From positions 1 to 39,877 of IMG/VR virus record IMGVR_UViG_3300035670_000549: 39,877 nt of DNA; one strand, given 5' to 3'. Numbering within the stretch: the first letter of the stretch is position 1; each line of letters begins with the position of its first letter. This DNA comes from a virus. The notes below the pieces were generated by a model. That model saw only the letters and a list, made by a program, of their open reading frames with translations. It did not search any database and was not told where the DNA came from. Shown piece by piece: positions 21,626 through 28,069 of the stretch. A program made the position numbers and the translations under genes.

Positions 21626-21699
21626 ATTGTAAGAATCTCACCATTACAATCATCTCTTTTGTTTTGGCCTCAGGTATTGACCTGGGGCTTTTTTGTTTT
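21626..21699 (+). ncRNA. Candidate short terminated RNA before the capsid operon
   Basis: Immediately after the -7 box, ATTGTAA (21626-21632) and TTACAAT (21644-21650) can form a 7-bp hairpin with an 11-nt loop. The first bases might be operator DNA rather than RNA. A strong terminator ends the locus. The 8-mer ATTACAAT occurs at a similar distance from the -7 box here (21643-21650) and in the pseudoknot locus (11457-11464), hinting at a related design. There is no open frame. Confidence 0.5.
21667..21699 (+). terminator. Intrinsic terminator
   Basis: Stem GCCTCAGGT (21667-21675) with ACCTGGGGC (21680-21688), 9 bp with one T-G pair, loop ATTG, then TTTTTTGTTTT. The ATTG loop is the same as in the terminator at 4790. 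Confidence 0.9.
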
Positions 21700-21717
21700 A
21701 TATATGCCAAAGAAAAA

Positions 21718-21752
21718 ACCGGTGTCGGTATGGTGGCCGAAATATCACCGGT
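21718..21752 (+). other. Dyad element upstream of the capsid promoter
   Basis: ACCGGTG (21718-21724) is the exact reverse complement of CACCGGT (21746-21752). Inside it, TCGG (21725-21728) pairs with CCGA (21737-21740), leaving a 5-nt bulge. A 17-codon open frame from 21704 (MPKKKPVSVWWPKYHRF) overlaps it but is too short to support. It could be an operator or an RNA hairpin. Confidence 0.4.
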
Positions 21753-21797
21753 TCTGAAATTCTCCGTCATTCACATACAAAAATAATCATAAAAAGT

Positions 21798-21833
21798 TTT
21801 GTTTTTATATTATAGATAAATTTTATAACTTTG
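21798..21833 (+). promoter_or_regulatory. Promoter of the protease-capsid operon
   Basis: TAACTTTG (21826-21833) is 25 nt before ATG 21858. TTTG at 21798-21801 is 24 nt upstream, a slightly long spacer. It lies after a terminator, so the capsid genes need their own start here. Confidence 0.6.
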
Positions 21834-21857
21834 TTGAAAATATAGATTGAATCTATC

Positions 21858-22532
21858 ATGTCAGTAAAGAATAAGCAAATTCAGTTCAAATCGGCATTAA
21901 CAAAAGTGGAGGATGTTGATGAAAAGGGCATTGTCAGGTTTTACGCCTCCGTTTTTGGCAACAAAGACAGGGCCGGCGATGTTGTCGTAAAGGGTGCTTA
22001 TGCCAAAACATTAGCGGAGAACTTCAAAGAAATTCAGCATTTCAAAAACCATGATTCACGTATGATGCCTGGGGTTGTCACGGAAGCAAAGGAAGATGAC
22101 AAAGGTTTGCTTATTACCTCATCGCTGATTATGGGAACGCAATTAGGCCGCGAAACGTACGAGGAATACAAGGCAATGGCAGCGGCCGGAAAATCAATGT
22201 TTCATAGCATTGGTTATTATCCGGTCAAGGAAGATGAGGACCGCGAGAACAGCGTTAATTACCTAAAAGAAATCTATCTCAGGGAGGTGTCAACATTAAC
22301 CGCTCATCCGGCCAATCCATTGGCAACGACCGTTGACGTAAAATCCGAAATCAGCTATTTGGATGAACTGTTGAAATCCGATCTTTCCGACATGAAACTC
22401 GAGGAAATCGAAAAAATGAAAAATACGATTATCGCACTCTATGATAAGAAAGCCGCTTTATTGAAGGCACTTGAAGATCAAAAGGAGCCGCAGATCACAG
22501 CACAAGAATTAATAAACATTTTTAAATTTTGA
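21858..22532 (+). CDS. Prohead protease (HK97 U35 family), 224 aa
   Basis: Serine protease that trims scaffold and capsid during head maturation. The family pattern is present: GIVRFYASVFGNKDRAGDVV (24-43), the catalytic-type His in HFKNHD (H65), and the Ser in SMFHSIGYYPV (S117, S-I-G-Y motif). LREVSTLTAHPANPLA (141-156) is the third conserved block. The C-terminal helix may be scaffold-like. The major capsid gene follows immediately. Confidence 0.92.
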   Translation: MSVKNKQIQFKSALTKVEDVDEKGIVRFYASVFGNKDRAGDVVVKGAYAKTLAENFKEIQHFKNHDSRMMPGVVTEAKEDDKGLLITSSLIMGTQLGRETYEEYKAMAAAGKSMFHSIGYYPVKEDEDRENSVNYLKEIYLREVSTLTAHPANPLATTVDVKSEISYLDELLKSDLSDMKLEEIEKMKNTIIALYDKKAALLKALEDQKEPQITAQELINIFKF

Positions 22533-22543
22533 AAATTACCACA

Positions 22544-23758
22544 ATGGACGAAAAAGAATTAAAAAGCGCACTCGGAGAAATCCGTGATAGCATCGCTGTA
22601 AAAATGGACGCTGTGAAAACGGCAGCCGAACAGCACAAAGCCGATCTGGAAAAACAGATCAATGACATGAAAGCAAACGAAGCAGAATTGCAGAAAGCCT
22701 TAAATGAACTGGCCACAAAAATGGAAAAACAGTCAAAGGTTCCTTCCGAACAGAGCAAATCCTTTGCCGCCGAATTGAAGGAAAAATTACAGGCTGACAT
22801 TGCCAATCTTCGGTCAAAGGGTGCAAAAGTAAGCATGGAAATCAAAGCGTTTTTGGAAACAGCTAACGCTTCGATCACCACAGGTGACAAAATCCCGCTT
22901 CCCTTCCGTGAATCCGGTATCGGCAAAACAGCCGACCGCGCACCGTTTCTCTATGAACTGATTGGGATCAGGCCTGTATCTTCCAATGTTGTTGAGTGGG
23001 TTGAACGCAAAACGCGTACTGACAACAGCGAATTTACAGCAGAAGGAACCGCAACCGCAAGCGAAAGCGTGCTGGGTTATAAAATAGTTTCCCAGACGAT
23101 CAAAAAACTTTCCGCTTACATCAAGGTTTCTAAGGAGTCAATGAATGACATTGATTTTATCATGTCTGAAATCCGTGAAGAACTTGTAACCCTGTTGCTT
23201 CTGAAATTGGATAACACGATTCTTGAAGGAAATGACGCTGTTGACACCAATTCATTCGACGGTATCGAACTTTATTCTCAGGCATTTGCTCCGGGTTGGA
23301 CTTTGGAGGCCGGAATTACACCGACTGATTGGGACGTAATTCTCGCAGCCGGAAATCAGGTTCAGCAAAACAATTATATGCCGAACGTGGCTTTGGTTTC
23401 CGTTTCAAAATTTGGCCAGATGCTTTCACTCCGCGATGGTCAGGGACAGTTTACCCGTCCGGTTTATGTTTCAGGAGATGGCCGTTCAATGACTATTAAT
23501 GGAATGCGTATTCTGCCAAATACCGGAGTTGATGCGGATGACTTCTTTGTGTTCGACAGTTCAAGGGCCGCTTTGTTTGTTCGTCAGGGACTGGAGATAG
23601 AAGTGTACGACCAGAACGAAAGTGATGCTTTGGCTGACCTTCGGACTGTTCGCGCAACCATGCGGGCTGCCATGAGGGTAAAAGGAACCGATGTAAATGC
23701 TTTTGTTACAGGAACCTTTACCGCTGCAAAATCAACTTTAACTGCCGCAGGTGCATAA
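22544..23758 (+). CDS. Major capsid protein (HK97 fold), 404 aa
   Basis: Shell protein of the head. An N-terminal coiled-coil delta/scaffold domain (about 1-90, ELKSALGEIRDSIAVKMDAV onward) would be removed by the protease. The body has HK97-type stretches: LYELIGIRPVSSNVVEWVER, TIKKLSAYIKVSKESMNDID, EGNDAVDTNSFDGIELYSQA, and a C-terminal FVFDSSRAALFVRQGLEIEV with LRTVRATMRAAMRVKGTDVN. I start at ATG 22544; an in-frame TTG at 22529 overlaps the protease stop. Confidence 0.92.
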   Translation: MDEKELKSALGEIRDSIAVKMDAVKTAAEQHKADLEKQINDMKANEAELQKALNELATKMEKQSKVPSEQSKSFAAELKEKLQADIANLRSKGAKVSMEIKAFLETANASITTGDKIPLPFRESGIGKTADRAPFLYELIGIRPVSSNVVEWVERKTRTDNSEFTAEGTATASESVLGYKIVSQTIKKLSAYIKVSKESMNDIDFIMSEIREELVTLLLLKLDNTILEGNDAVDTNSFDGIELYSQAFAPGWTLEAGITPTDWDVILAAGNQVQQNNYMPNVALVSVSKFGQMLSLRDGQGQFTRPVYVSGDGRSMTINGMRILPNTGVDADDFFVFDSSRAALFVRQGLEIEVYDQNESDALADLRTVRATMRAAMRVKGTDVNAFVTGTFTAAKSTLTAAGA

Positions 23759-23769
23759 TCTGAATTAGC

Positions 23770-24375
23770 ATGAAAAAGTTAATCGCTTTATTCTTCGCCC
23801 TGATAGTAGCTATCGGGGTGATGGCTCAGGAAAGGACGCTGACTCAGTACAATTTCCCAAAATCGCAGACTTATTACAAATATACTGCGGTTGCGGCTGA
23901 TACGCTGATTGCAACGAATCAGGATACTATTGATATTCCTGTTTACATCAATAAAGACTTTCCGGTTCAATGGTATGCTAATTTCCAACTTGACACGATT
24001 GCAGGGGCCGATACTACGGTGATTGTCAAAGTGCTTGGAAAGGTATTTGCAGATGAATCATGGACAGACATTACGAACAATACCAGTTCAGCAGTTTCGG
24101 CACAAATTGACCACGCGATAAGTCTTATCACTAATCCATCGTTGAGTATTGCCATACCGTCTTATAGCGATAGTATTGACTTTACGTTTAATGCGGATAG
24201 TACAAACGTGGGATACCTGACAACTGATGCACGAACATTGACCGTTACTCAGACTTATACAGCATCGTATTACAGATACCTGTTGTTTAGGTTGATAATC
24301 TCCGGTGATGATGCCACAGGAACCGGCGTTAAACTGGAAGAAATGGAATTGAAACTTTGGGAAAGAAAGTTCTGA
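23770..24375 (+). CDS. Signal-peptide-bearing protein after the capsid gene, 201 aa
   Basis: The N-terminus MKKLIALFFALIVAIGVMAQ is a textbook Sec signal with cleavage expected at A-Q (about 19/20). The mature part is a beta-rich Thr/Asp protein (ADTLIATNQDTIDIPVYINK and ADTTVIVKVLGKVFADESW). Position directly after the major capsid gene suggests a head decoration or accessory protein, but a Sec signal is hard to square with cytoplasmic head assembly. It ends 30 nt before a terminator. Family not recognised. Confidence 0.75.
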   Translation: MKKLIALFFALIVAIGVMAQERTLTQYNFPKSQTYYKYTAVAADTLIATNQDTIDIPVYINKDFPVQWYANFQLDTIAGADTTVIVKVLGKVFADESWTDITNNTSSAVSAQIDHAISLITNPSLSIAIPSYSDSIDFTFNADSTNVGYLTTDARTLTVTQTYTASYYRYLLFRLIISGDDATGTGVKLEEMELKLWERKF

Positions 24376-24404
24376 TCATAGGAATTAATTGTTAATCTCT
24401 GACA

Positions 24405-24434
24405 AGGGGCGGGTAAAATTGCCTGCCCCTTTTT
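24405..24434 (+). terminator. Intrinsic terminator after the capsid operon
   Basis: AGGGGCGGGTA pairs with TGCCTGCCCCT (11 bp, two G-U type pairs) around a 4-nt loop and leads into TTTTT. It separates the capsid genes from the connector/tail genes, for which I see no clear promoter. Confidence 0.85.
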
Positions 24435-24459
24435 ACTGAAAAACTTAACACGAAATAAA

Positions 24460-24708
24460 ATGGAACGCGAAAACATGAAATTGATACCCCGAATCAAGGC
24501 AATAGTTACGTCAAAAAAATGGAAAGCTCATCCGGTTGGAACGCTCATTGATCTTCCTGTAAATCTTCAAAATGATTTTCTGAAATTCAACTACGGAGAA
24601 ATTTTGCACGAAACTCCGGTAGTGGTACCAGAGGACAAAATCCCCGACATAGAAACTCCCGAAAAAAGAATTGTAGCTAAATCCGGCCGGAAGCCAAAAC
24701 ACAAATAA
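24460..24708 (+). CDS. Small hypothetical head/connector accessory protein, 82 aa
   Basis: A short folded N-terminus (VTSKKWKAHPVGTLIDLPVN, LQNDFLKFNYGEIL) is followed by a Pro/Glu linker and a basic tail (KRIVAKSGRKPKHK). Such proteins occur between capsid and gp6-like genes in Bacteroidota siphophages. ATG 24460 or 24475 (MKLIPR) could be the start. It ends 2 nt before the connector gene. Confidence 0.65.
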   Translation: MERENMKLIPRIKAIVTSKKWKAHPVGTLIDLPVNLQNDFLKFNYGEILHETPVVVPEDKIPDIETPEKRIVAKSGRKPKHK

Positions 24709-24710
24709 TC

Positions 24711-25232
24711 ATGGACTTACAGATCACCAATACAGGAACAGAACCATTATCAGCAAGCGAGGTTAAAAACTACCTTAAAGTTGATTACACGACAGACGAC
24801 ACGCTGATCTCTGACATGATTACAGCCGTTCGTGAATTAGCAGAGGAGTTTCTCGGACGCGCTTTGATAGCAAAAACAATCGTTTTAACCATCCCGAAAG
24901 ATTACGATTTGGAAATTGAATTGCCGTATCCTGATCACAATGCTGTTTCTGCCGTAACGATTAATGGCGATGATGTATTGGCCGATTGCTATATTGCCGG
25001 AAACTACGAAAAGGTGGTTAAGCTGCCATATGTTTACAACGAAATCAACGATGATAACGATGGGTTAGTGATAACCTATACCTGTTTAGGAAATGTACCC
25101 AAAGGCGTAAAAATTGCCATGTTGCAAAACATCGCCGAAATGTATGAACGCAGGGGTAATACTTTTGAGGGTTCAATCGCCACGCTGACAGAAAATACGA
25201 TTGCTAAATTAACCCGCTTTCAAAAGCTATGA
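24711..25232 (+). CDS. Head-tail connector, gp6-like, 173 aa
   Basis: Adaptor ring bound under the portal. The N-terminal half has the HK97 gp6/SPP1 gp15-like helical pattern: LSASEVKNYLKVDYTTDDTL, ISDMITAVRELAEEFLGRAL. A beta part (KTIVLTIPKDYDLEIELPYP) and a C-terminal helix with KIAMLQNIAEMYERRGN follow. Overlaps the head-closure gene by 4 nt, the usual order. Confidence 0.85.
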   Translation: MDLQITNTGTEPLSASEVKNYLKVDYTTDDTLISDMITAVRELAEEFLGRALIAKTIVLTIPKDYDLEIELPYPDHNAVSAVTINGDDVLADCYIAGNYEKVVKLPYVYNEINDDNDGLVITYTCLGNVPKGVKIAMLQNIAEMYERRGNTFEGSIATLTENTIAKLTRFQKL

Positions 25233-25573
25233 ATATCGGGAAATTAAATAAGCGTTTAGTTCTGAAATACGTTTCAGCACGCGTTACCGACAATCAGGGA
25301 GGTTACACGGAAACCGTTTCAACAGCAAAAACTACATGGGGGATGCTTCGGCCTGTTTCGGCCAGGGAACAGCTTATTTATGGTCTGGAACTTGGCAGTC
25401 GGAGTTATGTGTGCGTATTGCGATACGATGCGACATACAAAATAGATCAAAACTATTATATCGAATGGACAGACAGGGGATCAACCACGAGGACATTCAG
25501 AATTGTATCGGTGATTGATGAAGATGAAGGAGCAAAACAAATGACACTACTTATAAATGAAAGAACCGATTAG
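25229..25573 (+). CDS. Head closure/head-tail adaptor protein, 114 aa
   Basis: Small beta-barrel adaptor of the SPP1 gp16 type. Features: GKLNKRLVLKYVSARVTDNQ and GGYTETVSTAKTTWGMLRPV at the start, then RDYDATYKI-like strand pairs and TRTFRIVSVIDEDEGAKQMT at the end, as in this family. Position after gp6-like and before gp10-like is standard. It overlaps the next gene by 17 nt. Confidence 0.85.
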   Translation: MNIGKLNKRLVLKYVSARVTDNQGGYTETVSTAKTTWGMLRPVSAREQLIYGLELGSRSYVCVLRYDATYKIDQNYYIEWTDRGSTTRTFRIVSVIDEDEGAKQMTLLINERTD

Positions 25574-26096
25574 CGTAGATATGACAGAAGTAACAGCAGC
25601 ATTGAACGGACTAAAATCTGTTCCGTGGACTGATGCTTTGGCTATGGTTCTATTCAGGATCAAAGCATTGGCGCAACTACGGTTGACTGATCGGGGACAT
25701 ATTGTTACGTCAAGGCTGAAAAATTCTATTTACGTTCAGATGCCCAAACAATCACAGGCAAATAAGATCGGCCGGGAAATGGGACAGGAAAATAATAAAA
25801 CCTATAAATATGAAGGTGGTTCAGGTGATCGGGAAATGAAAACTGTGAATCTGCAAGTCGGAGAAGGGGCAGTCGGTACAAACGTTGAATATGCCGGAGC
25901 CATTGAATTTGGATCACGGGCGCACGATATAAACAGCCCTGTATTGATTAAGGGCGTTGGTTGGCGGTACATAAAGAAACATCCAGGATTTGCCGGTGAT
26001 TCTTTCCTGTATTGGGCTGCAAAAAATGTGAATAAAGATATAGCTGATTATTTCAAGGAAATAGCATTGCGGAACCAAAAAAAATATAAGAAATGA
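25557..26096 (+). CDS. HK97 gp10-like tail completion protein, 179 aa
   Basis: Family of head-proximal tail components. The GRLKNS-like SRLKNSIYVQMP (about 49-60) and the hallmark VEYAGAIEFGSRAHDI (about 110-125) are visible, followed by a C-terminal helix (WAAKNVNKDIADYFKEIA). The middle insert (GQENNKTYKYEGGSGDREMK) is Gly-rich. ATG 25557 overlaps the previous gene; ATG 25581 is an alternative. Confidence 0.82.
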   Translation: MKEPISVDMTEVTAALNGLKSVPWTDALAMVLFRIKALAQLRLTDRGHIVTSRLKNSIYVQMPKQSQANKIGREMGQENNKTYKYEGGSGDREMKTVNLQVGEGAVGTNVEYAGAIEFGSRAHDINSPVLIKGVGWRYIKKHPGFAGDSFLYWAAKNVNKDIADYFKEIALRNQKKYKK

Positions 26097-26491
26097 ACTA
26101 CCCGGAATCAGCATTATTAACAGGTCTTGTTTCTGCAATCGCGGGGAAAATATCAGGCAGGAATATTTATACCATTCCGCCAAAGGATTTGAGTTACCCG
26201 TACATTTTGATTGATCAGACTTTCATGGAGGAAATCGGCAGCAAAGTAAATTACATTTACCGCTTTGAGCCATTAATTCAGGTGATCCATAAAGATCAAT
26301 CAAAATTATCTACGCTGCTTAGCGATATGCAGGAAATACACGAACTCATAACAAACGGAACCGGATCAATAACGGTATCGGGATATACGGTACTTGCCGT
26401 TGAACTGATAAGCACAAACCGCACATCTGAACTTTATGACTGGGGGCGATTGGACGTAGGATTAATAAGAATGAGAATTGACATTGAATAA
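26093..26491 (+). CDS. Tail terminator/tail completion protein (gp17/DUF3168-like), 132 aa
   Basis: Expected to cap the tail tube at the head end. The pattern is SALLTGLVSAIAGKISGRNI at the start, TIPPKDLSYPYILIDQTFME, then two strands VNYIYRFEPLIQVIHKDQSK and a helix before a final pair of strands. Length and place between gp10-like and tube genes fit. Family assignment rests on order as much as on sequence. Confidence 0.75.
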   Translation: MNYPESALLTGLVSAIAGKISGRNIYTIPPKDLSYPYILIDQTFMEEIGSKVNYIYRFEPLIQVIHKDQSKLSTLLSDMQEIHELITNGTGSITVSGYTVLAVELISTNRTSELYDWGRLDVGLIRMRIDIE

Positions 26492-26516
26492 GTTAACTTT
26501 TTAAAACGTTTTAGAA

Positions 26517-26900
26517 ATGGCACAAAATGCAACAAACATTATCTTGAAGGTGGCCACAAAAGAGTTAGTCGGGGAGTTGAGTTCTTCGCTTAATTCATCT
26601 GTGGACATTATTGATGTTTCATCCAAAGCAGGAGGCAGGACACGAAACATACTTCCGGGCAGGGTTTCAGAATCAATCAGTTTTGAATCCCTTGCCGATG
26701 ACACAAACGCTACGGATTGGGGTTACTCAACGGCACACGCCGCTATGGTTGCCGGTACAAAATTGGCTTTTACAATCACCAGGGCAGCCGTTACAATCAA
26801 ATCAGGGAACTGTTATATAACATCCCTTACGATGGATAACCCTGACAATGATCGGTCCACTATGTCCGGTACACTTGAAATCACAGAAGCAACATCTTAA
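26517..26900 (+). CDS. Major tail tube protein paralogue A, 127 aa
   Basis: Compact tail-tube-type protein. It shares the conserved stretches ATNIILKVATKELVGELSSS, SSKAGGRTRNILPGRVSESI and SFESLADDTNATDWGY with the next gene, along with DNPDNDRSTMSGTLEI at the end. These match the small major tail proteins (TP901-1 type) of Bacteroidota siphophages. It lies 25 nt after the terminator gene and 20 nt before its paralogue. Confidence 0.8.
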   Translation: MAQNATNIILKVATKELVGELSSSLNSSVDIIDVSSKAGGRTRNILPGRVSESISFESLADDTNATDWGYSTAHAAMVAGTKLAFTITRAAVTIKSGNCYITSLTMDNPDNDRSTMSGTLEITEATS

Positions 26901-26920
26901 CGAAATAGGAGGAAATAAAA

Positions 26921-27349
26921 ATGGCTCATAATGCAACAAGTATCATATTACAGGTTGAAGATACAAAACTGATTGGCGAATTATCACAAAGCCTGAACAG
27001 CGCGGTCGATGCGATTGATATTTCATCAAAAGCCGGCGGAAGGGTGAGGGAAATTCTACCCGGGCGAATCTCGGAAAGCATATCCTTTGAATCGTTGGCT
27101 GATGATACCAACAGCACCGACTACGGATATGATGATCTTTACACAGCTATGGCGGCCGGAACGTTGGTATCTGTTAAAATCCTTCGTGTTGATACGTCAT
27201 TAGTTCAGGTTGATCCATCTTTGGAAATTACCGGAAATGGCTACATTTCATCTTTGACTTTGGATAATCCCGACAACGACCGCAGCACAATGTCAGGGAC
27301 TATTGAGATTGATGGGGATTTGACAGTCACAACATATAATCCGGCGTAA
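26921..27349 (+). CDS. Major tail tube protein paralogue B, 142 aa
   Basis: Clear tandem relative of the 127-aa protein. Shared blocks: SSKAGGRVREILPGRISESI, SFESLADDTNSTDYGY, then LTLDNPDNDRSTMSGTIEI. It is 15 residues longer, through a segment before the C-terminal strand (LRVDTSLVQVDPSLEITGNG) and a small tail. Upstream reads aaatAGGAGGaaat, a strong Shine-Dalgarno-like site rarely seen in this genome, suggesting high expression. One paralogue may be the tube and the other a minor or baseplate-proximal ring. Confidence 0.8.
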   Translation: MAHNATSIILQVEDTKLIGELSQSLNSAVDAIDISSKAGGRVREILPGRISESISFESLADDTNSTDYGYDDLYTAMAAGTLVSVKILRVDTSLVQVDPSLEITGNGYISSLTLDNPDNDRSTMSGTIEIDGDLTVTTYNPA

Positions 27350-27350
27350 C

Positions 27351-27725
27351 ATGGGAACAATCAAACTAACACTAACACATTTACGAAAGTTTTGGTTTTT
27401 GAGAATACCTCGGAAGATCAAGACAGGATTTACGTTTTCCAACATGGCCATATTAATTGCCTGCCGGAATTTAAAAATTGATTTGGATGAATTTTTTGAT
27501 TGGGCGGATAAAAACCGTACGCTGTATTTTGCCGAAATGCTGCATAGCGCATACGTGGTGTATTGTCAGGAAAGGTACATAAAGCCGGTATTTGACAAAC
27601 AACAGCTTTTATTTGCCTTTGGGCTTTTAACTGAGGATAAGCGCAAGGAAGTGATGACAGTTTGGGCGCAATCGGAATCTTTTGGGGTAAAGCAAGCAAA
27701 TAAAAAAAAAGTAGTGAAACAATAA
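27351..27725 (+). CDS. Tail assembly chaperone G, 124 aa (0-frame product)
   Basis: Chaperone for the tape measure protein. The body (MAILIACRNLKIDLDEFFDW, ADKNRTLYFAEMLHSAYVVY, LFAFGLLTEDKRKEVMTVWA) has the helical gpG character. It sits between the tube and tape measure genes as in lambda. The 0-frame stops at TAA 27723-27725, just after an A9 run (27702-27710) where a -1 shift would fuse it to the T part. Confidence 0.8.
   Translation: MGTIKLTLTHLRKFWFLRIPRKIKTGFTFSNMAILIACRNLKIDLDEFFDWADKNRTLYFAEMLHSAYVVYCQERYIKPVFDKQQLLFAFGLLTEDKRKEVMTVWAQSESFGVKQANKKKVVKQ
27702..27710 (+). promoter_or_regulatory. Programmed -1 frameshift site (A9)
   Basis: Nine A in codons AAA AAA AAA contain the heptamer A AAA AAA in the correct phase (X XXY YYZ). 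The -1 frame is closed at TAA 27701-27703 and then open to 28069 with no ATG in 27704-27790. The T part can thus be made only by frameshifting or a rare start. Confidence 0.8.
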
Positions 27726-28069
27726 GTTTCGGGGAGTTCTATTTCATATGTGTTGGGTTAGTTCAGATACCTCCGCGCGATTTTTGGCAGTTGACATTTG
27801 CGGAAACTCTGATTAAAGTGCGGGGGTATTATCTGAACAATGATTATCGGAGTGCTGATTTTCGGGCATTATTTACGCTGATGTACAACACAAATGCAAA
27901 ACACAAGAAATCACCGCAGCAATTATGGAAGCTCGAAACCGACAGTTTGTTTAAAAAGTCATACGGACACGAGGAACTCAAGGCCCGAAACGATAAGGTA
28001 AGGGAAATGTTAAGAAACGCAAAGCCCGGGAAAATGAACGCAAAAATAACACAGGATGAAAATAGCTGA
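27710..28069 (+). CDS. Tail assembly chaperone T part (made as a G-T fusion by -1 frameshift), 119 aa
   Basis: After slipping, translation continues SSETISFGEFYFICVGLVQI, then PPRDFWQLTFAETLIKVRGY. The PPRDFW..LTFAE motif is typical of T-type chaperone domains that contact tail protein. The full G-T fusion would be 239 aa (27351-27710 in frame 0, then 27710-28069). The C-terminus (KAR...REMLRNAKPGKMNAKI) is basic. It overlaps the tape measure start by 14 nt. A TTG at 27791 could give a 92-aa free form, but the domain starts upstream of it. Confidence 0.8.
   Translation, partial: SSETISFGEFYFICVGLVQIPPRDFWQLTFAETLIKVRGYYLNNDYRSADFRALFTLMYNTNAKHKKSPQQLWKLETDSLFKKSYGHEELKARNDKVREMLRNAKPGKMNAKITQDENS

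Noticed and set aside
22522-22926. Minus-strand open frame of 134 codons opposite the capsid delta domain
   Set aside because: Its Ser/Ala/Cys-rich composition is the complement of a Glu/Lys/Ala coiled coil. No promoter or minus-strand neighbours are present anywhere in the window.
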